In this document: in pieces, positions 35,663-45,038 of the stretch
Layout of the letters: each line of letters begins with the position of its first letter
How positions within the stretch are numbered: the stretch's first letter is position 1
NCBI RefSeq assembly: GCF_000422565.1
Contig: NZ_AUMA01000010.1
Coordinates: 1 to 64,000 of the forward strand
Source of the DNA: Desulfovibrio aminophilus DSM 12254
GTDB taxonomy: Bacteria; Desulfobacterota; Desulfovibrionia; Desulfovibrionales; Desulfovibrionaceae
DNA length: 64,000 nt
Direction of reading: 5' to 3'
Position numbers and translations under genes: made by a program
The notes under the pieces: generated by a model
Database searches by the model: none
Seen by the model: only the letters and a program-made list of their open reading frames with translations
What the model was told of the DNA's origin: nothing

Positions 35663-36624
35663 TATTTCTCCTTTTCCCGAGGTTTTTTTTCTTCGGACGA
35701 GGCCCGGGGGTGGGCCTTGTCGTACACCGCCATGATCTGCTGCAGGTTGAGGTGCGTGTAGCGTTGCGTCGTGCTGATGCGCTCGTGCCCTAAAAGCTCC
35801 TGAATGTCACGCAGGTCCGCGCCCGCCTCGAGCATGTGGGTGGCGAAGCTGTGGCGAAGCATGTGTGGATGCACGTGCTGAGGCAACCCGGCCAGCTTGG
35901 CCAAGTGGTCCACGATGCGCGCCGCTTGCCGCCGGTTCAGGCGCTTGCCCTGGCGGCCCAGGAAGAGGGCCTTCTCCAGGGGATCGGCGACGAAGGCGTG
36001 GCGCTGAGCCAAGTAGCGGTCCAAACGCGTCCGGGCGGCATCCGAAAGCGGAGCCAGACGCTCCTTGGAACCCTTGCCCGTGACCCTGGCCACCCCCGAG
36101 GAGGTGTCCAGGTCATGCACATCCAGGCCCACGGCCTCGGATATGCGCAGGCCCGAACCGTAGAGCAGTTCGGCCAGGGCCAGATCGCGCAGCCCCTCGG
36201 GGTCCGGCGGCAGCTTGGCCTCCATCAGGCCGATGGCCTGGTCCACGTTGAGTGCGCGCGGATGGCGCTTCTCCTGCTTGGGGTTGGACAATCCGCGCAC
36301 GGGATCGCTCTCCACCAGCCTCTGGCGCAGAAGAAAACGAAAAAAGCTCCGCAAAGCCGAGAGTTTGCGGGCTACGCTGCTCTTCTTCAGGCCGCGCCGG
36401 TGCAGTTCGGCCAGGAAGCCGCGCACGTGCTCCTTGGTGACCGTCTCCGGCTCTTCCAGGGACACGCCGCGTCCGCCCAAATACCCGGTGAACAGGCGCA
36501 GATCGTTCTCGTAGGCCGCCAGGGTGGCGGCGGAAAAGCCCTTCTCGGCCGCGAGATGCGCCAGAAATCCCTGGCAGATCTCGGCCAGGGGCGGCGGACT
36601 AGCGCTCCCTCTGGTCGAGAACAT
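35662..36624 (-). CDS. xerC: tyrosine recombinase XerC
   Basis: 320 residues. An N-terminal SAM-like core-binding domain ([20 protein letters not shown]) precedes the catalytic domain with Arg in GLRISEA, Lys in [23 protein letters not shown] and Tyr in QRYTHL. Size and motifs fit XerC/XerD, which resolve chromosome dimers at dif. XerC is chosen over XerD only on weak resemblance. Overlaps the receiver-GGDEF gene by 26 nt. It is not flanked by att repeats or phage genes. Confidence 0.88.
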   Translation of the reverse strand: MFSTRGSASPPPLAEICQGFLAHLAAEKGFSAATLAAYENDLRLFTGYLGGRGVSLEEPETVTKEHVRGFLAELHRRGLKKSSVARKLSALRSFFRFLLRQRLVESDPVRGLSNPKQEKRHPRALNVDQAIGLMEAKLPPDPEGLRDLALAELLYGSGLRISEAVGLDVHDLDTSSGVARVTGKGSKERLAPLSDAARTRLDRYLAQRHAFVADPLEKALFLGRQGKRLNRRQAARIVDHLAKLAGLPQHVHPHMLRHSFATHMLEAGADLRDIQELLGHERISTTQRYTHLNLQQIMAVYDKAHPRASSEEKKPREKEK

Positions 36625-37552
36625 AACAGCTCTTGGGGTTTTCCTTGGCCTTCTTCTTGAGTCCCATGGCGATGGAGGCGGCTTCGCCCGCGTGGCTCAG
36701 CCGGCGCTTCCCCGTGCTGAAGACCACGGCGATGGACACGGCCATGATGGGAAAGGTGCGCGTGACGCCCTGGCGATCCACGGAAACTATGGAGCCCCGG
36801 GCCCGGTCGTCGGCGTCGTAGAAATGCGGCACGATGGAATCGAAGCTCTGGACTACCCGGCGGCAGGCCTCCTCCACCAAGTCCGGCGGCATGATGAAGA
36901 CGAAATCGTCGCCGCCCACGTGGCCCACGAAGGAACGCACTCCGCCGAACGTCCGGATGGTGTTGACGATGACCCGAGCGGTCATCATGAGCACCTCGTC
37001 GCCCCGGGAGAAGCCGTATTTGTCGTTGAAGGATTTGAAATAGTCCAGATCGCAGTAGGCCAGGGCGAAGTCCTCGCCGCTGTCCACGCACTGCTGGATG
37101 CGCTGGAGAATGGAGGTGTTGCCCGGCAGCTTGCTCAAAGGATTGGCGTCAAGGGCGCGCATGGCCCGCAACATGGTCAGGTTGACGCGGGCCCGGGTTT
37201 CCTTCGGGTCCAGGGGGCGGACCAGAAAGTCGTCCACCTCCACTTGCTCCCAATCCCGGGGCAGGTCCAGACCCTCGCGATCCATGACCAGGACCACGGG
37301 CAACTGGCGATAGACGTTCTCGCTCTTGACCAGCGAGGCCACCTCGGGGCCGCCGATGTCCGGCAAGCGCTCGTCCACCACCAACAGGTCCGGCGGGTCG
37401 TTGAAGAGGTGTTCGATGGCCCGGCGGCCGCGCTCAAAGACCGTGAAGCGCATGTGCTCCACAGGCCAGAGCCCGGTAAGCAACTCGGCCAGCTCCTTGT
37501 CCGGAGAGAGGAGAAAGGCCTCCTGCCCGCGCAGGGCGGGAATGTCGTCCAC
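36599..37552 (-). CDS. receiver-like domain fused to GGDEF domain (GGDDF variant)
   Basis: 317 residues. The N-terminal receiver (1-115) keeps Asp60 (LLVVDERLP) but has a single acidic residue at the first pocket (LLSPDKE) and Arg instead of the switch Lys (DDFLVRPLD), so it may be unresponsive. A short linker leads to a GGDEF domain (130-310) with the metal Asp (CDLDYFK) and HVGGDDF at the signature. There is no RxxD I-site five residues before it. Diguanylate cyclase activity is plausible but GGDDF is not the consensus. Followed closely by xerC. Confidence 0.85.
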   Translation of the reverse strand: MDDIPALRGQEAFLLSPDKELAELLTGLWPVEHMRFTVFERGRRAIEHLFNDPPDLLVVDERLPDIGGPEVASLVKSENVYRQLPVVLVMDREGLDLPRDWEQVEVDDFLVRPLDPKETRARVNLTMLRAMRALDANPLSKLPGNTSILQRIQQCVDSGEDFALAYCDLDYFKSFNDKYGFSRGDEVLMMTARVIVNTIRTFGGVRSFVGHVGGDDFVFIMPPDLVEEACRRVVQSFDSIVPHFYDADDRARGSIVSVDRQGVTRTFPIMAVSIAVVFSTGKRRLSHAGEAASIAMGLKKKAKENPKSCYVLDQRER

Positions 37553-37561
37553 GAACGCCTC

Positions 37562-38404
37562 CTAGGCCAGGTCCAGGTCCGAAACGTCGGCCAGTTGGAC
37601 CGCGAACTCGTCCAATACGCGATCCAGGTCCGGAAGCTTGAGCGTAAGCACCTCCAGGGCCTTGCGCGACAACGGCGCGGCTTGGTCGTCGCCGCCCGTG
37701 CCGAATTCGTAGACCCGCACGATGAAGTCGGCCACGTGCACCACGGCGGCGGTTTCGGGGTAAAGTTGGGCCGTCTCCGGGGAATGGTGGTGGCTCATGC
37801 CCTCGCGGATGTTTCCGGGCAGGTTCCAATGGCGGGCCAACCAGGCGTTGACACGGTCGTGGCCGAAGCCCATGACCGCACGCTCGGCCTCGAACCAACG
37901 CAGATCCTGCTCGCGCACGGCCGCGGCCACGGCCTCGTGCAGTTCGGGCAACTGCACCGCGCCGACCACCTTGCCCAGGTCGTGCAGCAGCCCGGCCACC
38001 GAGAACTCCTCGGGATCAGCCAGCCCGGCGTGCTTGGCCACCACGTTGGCGGCCAGGGCGCAGCCCAGGCTGTGCTCCCAGAGCCCCTCCATGGCCTTGA
38101 CCATCATCTCGAACACCGAGGTGGAGATGATGATGCCCCGGACCACGTTGAAACCGAGCAGCACCAGGGCGTGCTGCACCGTGCCGATGCGGCCCGGAAA
38201 GCCGTAGACTGGAGAGTTGACCATCTTGAGCACCTTGGCCGAAAGCACCTGGTCCCGGGAGATGATCTTGGCGATCTCGTCGGTGTTGGCGTTGGGGTCT
38301 TGGACAAGGCGGCTGACCTCGTCCAGCACCTTGGGCAGGGTCGGCAGATCCTTGATGGACAGAATCTGCCCCTTCACCGAGGTCTTCAGATCCTGCTCCA
38401 CCAT
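37562..38404 (-). CDS. HDOD-domain signalling protein
   Basis: 280 residues. HDOD domain: LPTLPKVLDEVSRLV, SAKVLKMVNSPVYGFPGRI, ALVLLGFNVVRGI. It keeps an HD pair in AGLLHDLGKV and VMGFGHDR, unlike many degenerate HDOD proteins. Such proteins regulate signalling or motility. It lies next to the receiver-GGDEF gene (9 nt) and the small unknown gene (overlapping end), so a cyclic-di-GMP context is likely. Confidence 0.88.
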   Translation of the reverse strand: MVEQDLKTSVKGQILSIKDLPTLPKVLDEVSRLVQDPNANTDEIAKIISRDQVLSAKVLKMVNSPVYGFPGRIGTVQHALVLLGFNVVRGIIISTSVFEMMVKAMEGLWEHSLGCALAANVVAKHAGLADPEEFSVAGLLHDLGKVVGAVQLPELHEAVAAAVREQDLRWFEAERAVMGFGHDRVNAWLARHWNLPGNIREGMSHHHSPETAQLYPETAAVVHVADFIVRVYEFGTGGDDQAAPLSRKALEVLTLKLPDLDRVLDEFAVQLADVSDLDLA

Positions 38405-38749
38405 CTATTTTCCCTCGGCGGCGGCCCGGGCGGCCTGCTCGGCGGCCTTGAGCCGGAAATATTCGTTCAGATAGCCGCGCACCTGGTCCATCCAGGGATC
38501 ACCGGACATGCGGCGAAAGAGATGATCCAGACGCTCCAGGCGCTTGGCCGCCGAGGTGTCCACACCGTCGGCCCCCTCCACTGGGTTGCCCTCCACGGTG
38601 ATCCGGTCCACCTCCATGCCGCGCAGGCGCTCGATATGCGTCTCGGTCAGCTCCATGCCCGCGCCCATGACCACCATGCCGTTGTCGCGGGTCACGGCCT
38701 TGGCGAGTTTCATTCCCGGCTTGGCCAGGGTCAGGGGAATCTTCTGCAT
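38405..38749 (-). CDS. small protein of unknown function upstream of the HDOD gene
   Basis: 114 residues from ATG at 38749, with GGAG upstream; a longer start at 38797 has no site. The core (KIPLTLAKPGMKLAKAVTRDN, ERLRGMEVDRITVEGNP) resembles the 'L..GM.L...v....G..l...' N-terminal segment found ahead of HD-GYP and HDOD modules. The C-terminal half is helical and Ala-rich. It abuts the HDOD gene, so it may be a partner of it. Confidence 0.7.
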   Translation of the reverse strand: MQKIPLTLAKPGMKLAKAVTRDNGMVVMGAGMELTETHIERLRGMEVDRITVEGNPVEGADGVDTSAAKRLERLDHLFRRMSGDPWMDQVRGYLNEYFRLKAAEQAARAAAEGK

Positions 38750-38817
38750 GACGGCTCCAGGGTTGTGCTGACGGGGATCATACCCCGCCGCGCGCACGGG
38801 CTCAAGGCCGAAAACCT

Positions 38818-40071
38818 TCAGCTTCCGTAAGCCCCATCATCCTCGAACAGGGTATAACTCATGCCCGGCCACTGCCGGACGAGGTTCTTCATCTCCAGCA
38901 GGAGCAGGGCGCTGCCCACCTCGGCGCTGCCCAGATCCAGCAGGCGGCACAACTCGTCGATGTGCGTCTTGCGTTCCCGCTTCAGGACGTCCAGCAGGCG
39001 GCGCTCCAGGGGTGGCAAGTCGGCCGGAGGAGCCGGCGCGGGCCGAGTCGGCGGCGGAGGCGTAAACCGCTTCGCCGTACGCACGGGTCGAGGCACGGGA
39101 CGCAATACCTCCGGAAGTCGGGCCGGAGGCAGTTCCGGAGGCTGGAAGTCCGGTCGGGGGTCCGGCAGCTCTCCCAGTGCCGTGCGCAAGGGGAAACGCA
39201 GAGCTTCCACGATGTCCTCGGCCTTCTCCACCAGGATCGCGCCCTGCTTGAGCAGGTCGAGGCAGCCCACGAAGGAGGGCTGGCCCAGGGGGCCCGGCAG
39301 GGCGAAGACTTCGCGGCCCTGCTCCAAGGCCAGGCGAGCCGTGATCAGACTGCCGCTCTTGGCGGCTGCCTCGGCCACCACCACACCAAGGGAAAGGCCG
39401 CTGATGATCCGGTTGCGCACGGGGAAATGGCTCGGACGAGGCTCGACGCCCGGGCCGAATTCCGTGACCACCAGGCCGCGTTCGTTCAGGATCGTGCGCA
39501 GATCGGCGTTTCTGGGCGGATAGTCCTGGTCCAGGCCCGCGCCGAGCACGGCGATGGACGAGCCCAGGCCCGAAAGCCCCCCCAGATGGGCTTGGCGGTC
39601 GATGCCCTCGGCCAGGCCGGAAACCACGGTGATTCCCAGGGCGGACAGGCCGGTGCTGATGATCTCGGCTGCGCGCAGGCCCATGTTCGTGCAGGCCCGA
39701 GCCCCGACCACGGCCACCGACGGATTGCCCAACAGGGCCACGTCGCCCTGGCAATAAAGCAACAGGGGCGCGTCCGAAAGCTCACGCAGACGGGCGGGAT
39801 AGCGCGGGTCGGCCCAGGTCAACCGCTCCATGCTCGCGGCGCGGGCCGCGCGGTATTCCGATTCAGCCGCCGGCCGCCATTCCTCGCGCAGGAAGGTCCG
39901 CGACAGGGCGGGGGCCAGAAGGCCGCGCGAGGTCCAGTTGGAGGCGTCGCGTACGGCGGCATAGGCCGAACCGTAGGCCCGCAGCAGGAGCAACGCCCGC
40001 CGCGACCCAATCCCCGGGCAATGCCGCAAGGCCAAGCTGGCGAAGAATTCCTGATCCGAGCCGGTGCTCAC
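38818..40071 (-). CDS. dprA: DNA-processing protein DprA
   Basis: 417 residues. An N-terminal SAM-like/helix-hairpin region (LRHCPGIGSRRALLLL) precedes the DprA Rossmann domain (VAVVGARACTNMG, SGLAEGIDRQAH, AVLGAGLDQDYPP, EFGPG, FPVRNRIISGLS, ITARLALEQGREVFALPGP). A Pro-rich linker (300-345) leads to a C-terminal winged helix. DprA loads RecA on incoming single-stranded DNA during transformation. Its stop is 68 nt from the small gene's start; its start lies 10 nt from cpoB. Confidence 0.93.
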   Translation of the reverse strand: MSTGSDQEFFASLALRHCPGIGSRRALLLLRAYGSAYAAVRDASNWTSRGLLAPALSRTFLREEWRPAAESEYRAARAASMERLTWADPRYPARLRELSDAPLLLYCQGDVALLGNPSVAVVGARACTNMGLRAAEIISTGLSALGITVVSGLAEGIDRQAHLGGLSGLGSSIAVLGAGLDQDYPPRNADLRTILNERGLVVTEFGPGVEPRPSHFPVRNRIISGLSLGVVVAEAAAKSGSLITARLALEQGREVFALPGPLGQPSFVGCLDLLKQGAILVEKAEDIVEALRFPLRTALGELPDPRPDFQPPELPPARLPEVLRPVPRPVRTAKRFTPPPPTRPAPAPPADLPPLERRLLDVLKRERKTHIDELCRLLDLGSAEVGSALLLLEMKNLVRQWPGMSYTLFEDDGAYGS

Positions 40072-40080
40072 GGCGAGGCG

Positions 40081-40899
40081 TCATCCCCCCAGGGCCTTGA
40101 GCTTGACCCTCGCCGGGGAAGCCTCCTCGGAACGGGGGTATTCATCCAGCAGCGCCTTGAGGTAAAATACGGCGTTGGCCTTGTCGCCGGTGGCCTCGTA
40201 GGCCAGGGCGCTCTTGTACAGCGCGGCCGAAGCCTTGGGATGGCGGGGATATTTCTGCGTCACGTCCTTGAAAGAAAGAACGGCCTGCGTGTAATCCTTC
40301 TGAGCATACCACGTCTCGCCGATCCAGTAGAGGGCGTTGGGCGTCAGGGAGTTGTCCGGGTAGCGGGCCAGGAACTCCTTCAAGGCGTCGCGCCCCGGGC
40401 CGGGTTTGTCGGCCAGGACCAGCTTGAGTCCCCGCTCGTAGGCGTTCTGGATCTCCTTCGCCGAGGGAGCCCTGGCCGGTGCGGGAGCGGGCTTGGACGC
40501 GGATGAGGATTTCAGCGCCGGAGCGGCGGACTTGGACGGAGTCTGGGAGGAGGCAGAGACGGGAGGTTGGGTCCAGGGACGGGGCTCGGGGCTTCGGGCC
40601 ACCGGGGGCTCGGCGGGAGCCAGACCGGCGGAGGCGGTTTGCTGGGCCTTGACCTCCTCCAGTTCCGTTTCCAGACGTTTGAGGCGTTCCTCCAGGCGGG
40701 ATTCCAGATGCTTCAACCGGTCTTCCTGGGAGCGCTGGGCCTCCTGGAACTGGAGAAAGCTTTCCTCCAGACTGCGCAGACGCCATTCGGCGCTGCCGTC
40801 GACAGCGGGGTCGGACTTGGCCGCGCAACCGGCCAGAACCACGGCGGCCAGCACGCATGCGGTCAGAAGAACGGGTCGTGCCGCGAGCAGGAATTTCAT
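40081..40899 (-). CDS. cpoB: CpoB/YbgF-like lipoprotein with coiled coil and TPRs
   Basis: 272 residues from ATG at 40899. A lipoprotein signal peptide ends at VVLAGC (Cys25), then a coiled coil (45-90, RLKHLESRLEERLKRLE), a Pro/Ser-rich linker (100-150) and three C-terminal TPR units (NAYERGLKLVLADKPG, ALYWIGETWYAQKDYTQA, ALYKSALAYEATGDK). This is the CpoB architecture that coordinates outer-membrane constriction with peptidoglycan synthesis in the Tol-Pal system. tolA/pal genes are not nearby. Located just upstream of dprA on the same strand. Confidence 0.88.
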   Translation of the reverse strand: MKFLLAARPVLLTACVLAAVVLAGCAAKSDPAVDGSAEWRLRSLEESFLQFQEAQRSQEDRLKHLESRLEERLKRLETELEEVKAQQTASAGLAPAEPPVARSPEPRPWTQPPVSASSQTPSKSAAPALKSSSASKPAPAPARAPSAKEIQNAYERGLKLVLADKPGPGRDALKEFLARYPDNSLTPNALYWIGETWYAQKDYTQAVLSFKDVTQKYPRHPKASAALYKSALAYEATGDKANAVFYLKALLDEYPRSEEASPARVKLKALGG

Positions 40900-40980
40900 C
40901 TTCCCTGCTCCATAGGCCATGCCCCGGCATTTTGCAAGGAAAGCGACGGGGTTCCCGTTGCTTCCCGAGCGCATCCGGCC

Positions 40981-41006
40981 TTGCCTCGAAGGCTGTTTTG
41001 AGGCAA
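40981..41006. repeat. inverted repeat in the cpoB upstream gap
   Basis: TTGCCTC (40981-40987) and GAGGCAA (41000-41006) form a perfect 7 bp inverted repeat around 12 nt. It lies between the divergent starts of cpoB (40899) and the membrane protein (41069). Could be an operator or RNA hairpin. Confidence 0.35.
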
Positions 41007-41068
41007 TACCCAGGCCAGCCGCGCAGGCGGCCCCCCGCCGGGGGTACTTTCGAGGGAGTCTTTTCGCG

Positions 41069-42004
41069 ATGGCGGAACTGCAAGGAACCGTGACCATTCT
41101 CTCCAGCGTCCTGGCCCCGGCCTTTTTCGACGTCCTGGGATTGGCCGCCCTGGGCGCGCCCGTTCTGGCCGTGGCCTCGGAAATCCAGGGCCAGACGCAA
41201 CGCAAGGCATTTCTGGACAAGTTCGCCCAGCACGTCTCGGCCATGGGCTTCGGCCTGCTGCTCCTCGTCCTGGCCGTGGGCGGAGCCGGCGCCGCGCTGG
41301 CCGCCGCACGCTTCCAGGAAATCATGGCCCGGCTGCACGCGCCGGGGTCTCCGCTGTACGCCTTTTATGTCGCCCTCGGCCTGACCCTGCTGACGCACGG
41401 GCTCTACCGCTGCACCTGGAGGCTGCCCAAGGGCGCGCACTGCGGCCTGGGCATCCTGGCCTCGCTCTCCTCGCTGGCCGCGATCCACGTCTCCCTGCCG
41501 GGGCTGCGCGGCTTCGCGCCCCTGTTGTCTCCCGAAGGGCGGGACACGAACCTCGTCGCCCTGCTCTTCCCCGGCCCGGGATCGCCGCTCTGGCCCTGCC
41601 TTGTCCAGTACGCGGCCCTCTCGCTGACCCTGGCGGGCGCCTTGGCCCTGCTCTTTCTCCTGCATCGCCGCGACCGCGACAACTACGGCCGTGACTACTA
41701 CGCCTTCTCCATGCGCCGGGCCGCCCGCTGGGCGACCTGGAGCCTCGTTCCGGTCCTGGCCGCGCAGCCCTGGATGCTGTTCAGCTTGGAACCGGAGCTA
41801 CGCGCCCTGGTTCTGGTTTCCTCGGTGGCCCTGCTCTGGGCCCTGGCCCTGGTGGTCATGCTGACCTGCTTGCTGCTCTGGCTGGCCGTGGCCCGCAGCG
41901 GTTCGCCGATGCGCCTCAAAGGCCTGATGATCGCGGCAGGCGGCGGGATATGGGTCTTCCACAGCCTGCTCCTGGCCGTGGCCGCCAACCTCTTTTTCTC
42001 CTGA
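41069..42004 (+). CDS. multi-pass membrane protein of unknown function
   Basis: 311 residues with seven or eight predicted membrane helices. No catalytic motif is recognised. The stretch SEIQGQTQRKAFLDKFAQHVSAMGF after helix 1 vaguely resembles the membrane-edge region of cytochrome bd subunit I, but no heme-ligand pattern supports such a call. The start at 41069 has GGGAG upstream. It is monocistronic, divergent from cpoB and followed by a strong terminator. Confidence 0.65.
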   Translation: MAELQGTVTILSSVLAPAFFDVLGLAALGAPVLAVASEIQGQTQRKAFLDKFAQHVSAMGFGLLLLVLAVGGAGAALAAARFQEIMARLHAPGSPLYAFYVALGLTLLTHGLYRCTWRLPKGAHCGLGILASLSSLAAIHVSLPGLRGFAPLLSPEGRDTNLVALLFPGPGSPLWPCLVQYAALSLTLAGALALLFLLHRRDRDNYGRDYYAFSMRRAARWATWSLVPVLAAQPWMLFSLEPELRALVLVSSVALLWALALVVMLTCLLLWLAVARSGSPMRLKGLMIAAGGGIWVFHSLLLAVAANLFFS

Positions 42005-42023
42005 CCCAAACGCCCCGCGACGA

Positions 42024-42058
42024 AAAAGGCCCGCCCGGCTCAGCCGGGAGGGCCTTTT
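42024..42058 (+). terminator. bidirectional terminator between membrane protein gene and cheA
   Basis: A long, nearly perfect hairpin: AAAAGGCCCGCCCGGCT pairs with AGCCGGGAGGGCCTTTT, ending in U-tracts on both strands. It ends the plus-strand membrane protein gene and the minus-strand chemosensory operon. Confidence 0.9.
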
Positions 42059-42076
42059 GTTCTTTCCGAGATGCGT

Positions 42077-44959
42077 TCAGCGGGCCAATTGCGTGGACAA
42101 TGCATAGACCTCGTGGGGGTCGAGAATAAGGACCACCGAGCCGTCGCCCATGATCGTCGCGCCCGAGATGCCCTTGATGTCGAAGGTGTTCAGGTAGTGT
42201 CCCAGGGGCTTGATGACGATCTCCTGGCGCTCCAGAAGCCGATCCACCACTATGCCCAACCGACGGTCGTTGTCGTGGATGACCACCACGGGCAGTATCT
42301 CCCGGTTCTCCTCGTTGGCGGGCAGGTTGAGCAGTTCCGAAAGCTCCACGATGCCCAGGACTTCGCCGCGCAGAGTCACGGCCTTGCGCTTGTTCACGTC
42401 GGCCAGTCGTTCGGTCTCGATCTTGGTGGTCTCCGAGACCGCGTCCAGGGGGATGGCGTAGGTGTGGCCGTTGACCTGAACCATGAGGGCGTCGATGATG
42501 GCCAGGGTCAGGGGCAGGGTCAGGGTGATGCGCGTACCCTTGCCCACTTCGGAGTGGGTCTGGACGCTGCCCTTGAGGTTCTTGATGTTGGTCTTGACCA
42601 CGTCCATGCCCACACCCCGGCCGGAGATGTCCGTGACCTTGTCCGCCGAGGAAAAGCCCGGGGCGAAGATCAACTCGATGGCCTCGCGATCACCCAGGGC
42701 CTGAGCCTCTTCCTGACTCATGAGCCCTTTCTTCACCGCCACCTTGCGCATCTTCTCGGGATCGATGCCCCGACCGTCGTCCTCAACCTCGATGGCCACG
42801 GAGTTGCCCTTGTGGTAGGCGCGCAGCCAGACATGACCAGTGGCCTTCTTGCCCGCTTCCGTGCGGTCCTGCTCAGACTCCAGGCCGTGGTCCACGGCAT
42901 TGCGCACGAGATGCACCAACGGGTCGCCGATCTCCTCCACCACGCTCTTGTCCAACTCCGTCTCCTCGCCTTCCAGGATCAGCTCGACCTCCTTGCCGCT
43001 CTTGCGGGAGAGGTCGCGCACCAAACGCGGGAAACGGGAGAAGACCGTCTGCACCGGGACCATGCGGACCTTCATGATGGTGTCCTGCAGGTCGTCGGAG
43101 ATGCGGGCCATGGCGTAGGTGGTCTCGGTGAGCTGCTGGGCCACCATATGCACTTCCTGCTGGCCCTCCTCCAAGGCTCTTGCCAGCATCGAGTACCGGT
43201 TGCGGTTGATGATCAGCTCACCGATGAGGTTCATGAGGTGGTCGAGCTTCTGGTGGTCCACCCGGATGGTGGTGGAAACCTTCTGCTTGCCCGCCTCCGC
43301 CGGGGCTGCCCGGCCATTGTCGGGCAGCGGCGGACCGGGATCGGGCCGGGGCGCGGGCTTGGACGCCGATTTCGGCGTCGGCTTGGGCGCCGGAGGAGCG
43401 GGCTTGGGCGCGGGAGCCGAAACAGCTGGAGTCTCCGCCGGCTTGGGCTTGATCTTGGGCTCGGGCTTCGGAGCTTCAGGCGCGGGCGGAGCGACCGGAG
43501 CGGCCGCCTGGCCGGCCTTGATGCTCTCCAGTTCCTTGAGCACCATGTCCCGCAGGATGGCGAACTCCTGCTCCAGGATGTCCAGCATCATGCCGAAGCC
43601 GATGCCGGACTTGCGTCCCTGATCCACCAGCTTGGCCGTTCGCTCCGCGTAGTCCCGCAACTCCCCGAGGCCCATGTAGCCGGAAGAGTTCTGGAAGGTG
43701 ACCAGACTGCGGTACAGGCCGTCCACGTACTCGGTCTGACCGTCATCCTTGCGCAGGGCGTCCATGGCCAGGTTCACGTTCTCGATCTGCTGCCGGACCG
43801 TGGATTCGAACACAGCCACGTCTTCGGGGTCGTAGGCCGAAACGGAAGGTTCGACCTCGGTCGTGGCGGCTTCCGGTTCGGGTTCCGCCTCCACCTCCGG
43901 CTCGGATTCGACCGCGACGGACGGGACGGGCTCTCCGGCCGGGGCGGCGGCCTCCGCGCGCGACGGCGCGGCGACTTCCCCGCTCTCGGTGGCTTGGCGC
44001 AACAGAGCCACGAGTCCCGAAATGTCGGATGGCACCACCTGGCCGCTCTTCGCGTCCACCTTGCCGACCATGGCCTCGATGGCGTCCACCGCGGCCAGGA
44101 GCAGGTCCACGAGCCCCTGGCTCACGGCCATCTCACCCTTGCGGGCCCGGTTGAGCAGCGTCTCGGCCTCGTGGGTCAGGGCGTTCAGCTCACGAAAGCC
44201 GATGATGCCGCTGTTGCCCTTGAGATTGTGAAAATAGCGGAACGTGTCGTTGACCAGCCCGGCGCGGTCTCCCTCCTCGGACTCCAGGTCCAGGAGGGAC
44301 TGATTCAGGTTGGCGATGATCTCTCCGGCCTCTTCCAGGAAGTCGGCCAAGTGCCCTTCACCCACAGTGGTCAGGGCATACGGGGTGGCGTCGAAATCGG
44401 GGTCGACCTCCACCTGGATCATGGGGCGGCGACCGTTGGTCTGGTCGGCGACCTCCTCGGAAACGCTTTCGGTTTCAAGCACCAGTTCCGGCTCGGTCTC
44501 GAACTCCGGTTCCGGTTCGGCATCAGGCTCTGCCCCGGCCTCGGCTCCGCCCGCTGGAGCGGCCCCGCCTTCCAGCGCGGCCTCAATGCGGGCGATGATC
44601 GGGGCGGTGTCCACGTCGCCCTCGTTGCCCTTGGTCTCCAGGCTCTCGACCATGGTGCGCAGGGCGTCCGTGGCGGCCAGGATGATGTCCATGATCTCGG
44701 CGGTCACGGCCATGCCGCCCTGGCGCAGTTCGTCAAGGATGTTCTCGGCCTTGTGCGCTAGGCTGTTGATCTTGTTCAGGCCAAGGAAGCCCGAGGCCCC
44801 CTTGAGCGAGTGCATGGGCCGGAAAATCTCGTTCAAGAGCCCCAGGTTGGTGGGATTCTTCTCCAACTCCAGGAGGTTCGGCTCGATGGTCTCGAGGTGC
44901 TCCTTGGCTTCAACGAAGAAATCCGCAAGTATTTCCGGATCCATGAATTCCTGACTCAT
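42077..44959 (-). CDS. cheA: chemotaxis histidine kinase CheA, three Hpt-like domains
   Basis: 960 residues from ATG at 44959 (44971 also possible). Hpt1 has His50 (MHSLKGASGFLG) and Hpt2 His244 (FHNLKGNSG). A third Hpt-like domain has Gln423 at the His position (TFQNSSGYMG) and cannot be phosphorylated there. A Pro/Ala linker (about 475-540) leads to the dimerisation domain (DHQKLDHLMNLIGELI), the ATPase domain (VRNAVDHGLE) and a CheW-like domain. It would phosphorylate the adjacent CheY and CheB. Last gene of the operon. Confidence 0.94.
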   Translation of the reverse strand: MSQEFMDPEILADFFVEAKEHLETIEPNLLELEKNPTNLGLLNEIFRPMHSLKGASGFLGLNKINSLAHKAENILDELRQGGMAVTAEIMDIILAATDALRTMVESLETKGNEGDVDTAPIIARIEAALEGGAAPAGGAEAGAEPDAEPEPEFETEPELVLETESVSEEVADQTNGRRPMIQVEVDPDFDATPYALTTVGEGHLADFLEEAGEIIANLNQSLLDLESEEGDRAGLVNDTFRYFHNLKGNSGIIGFRELNALTHEAETLLNRARKGEMAVSQGLVDLLLAAVDAIEAMVGKVDAKSGQVVPSDISGLVALLRQATESGEVAAPSRAEAAAPAGEPVPSVAVESEPEVEAEPEPEAATTEVEPSVSAYDPEDVAVFESTVRQQIENVNLAMDALRKDDGQTEYVDGLYRSLVTFQNSSGYMGLGELRDYAERTAKLVDQGRKSGIGFGMMLDILEQEFAILRDMVLKELESIKAGQAAAPVAPPAPEAPKPEPKIKPKPAETPAVSAPAPKPAPPAPKPTPKSASKPAPRPDPGPPLPDNGRAAPAEAGKQKVSTTIRVDHQKLDHLMNLIGELIINRNRYSMLARALEEGQQEVHMVAQQLTETTYAMARISDDLQDTIMKVRMVPVQTVFSRFPRLVRDLSRKSGKEVELILEGEETELDKSVVEEIGDPLVHLVRNAVDHGLESEQDRTEAGKKATGHVWLRAYHKGNSVAIEVEDDGRGIDPEKMRKVAVKKGLMSQEEAQALGDREAIELIFAPGFSSADKVTDISGRGVGMDVVKTNIKNLKGSVQTHSEVGKGTRITLTLPLTLAIIDALMVQVNGHTYAIPLDAVSETTKIETERLADVNKRKAVTLRGEVLGIVELSELLNLPANEENREILPVVVIHDNDRRLGIVVDRLLERQEIVIKPLGHYLNTFDIKGISGATIMGDGSVVLILDPHEVYALSTQLAR

Positions 44960-45038
44960 CAGCTCCCCCATTCGGGTGCTTGTCGTCGGCCCCGGCCCGG
45001 GGTCATCGCCATGGACGTCCCGCGTCCCGGCGTCACAC

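Noticed and set aside
35662-36624. Phage or integrative-element integrase
   Set aside because: Size, motifs and housekeeping neighbours fit XerC, with no att repeats or phage genes.
41069-42004. Cytochrome bd subunit I
   Set aside because: Only a vague resemblance near the first helix; heme-ligand and quinone-loop motifs are absent and the length is too short.
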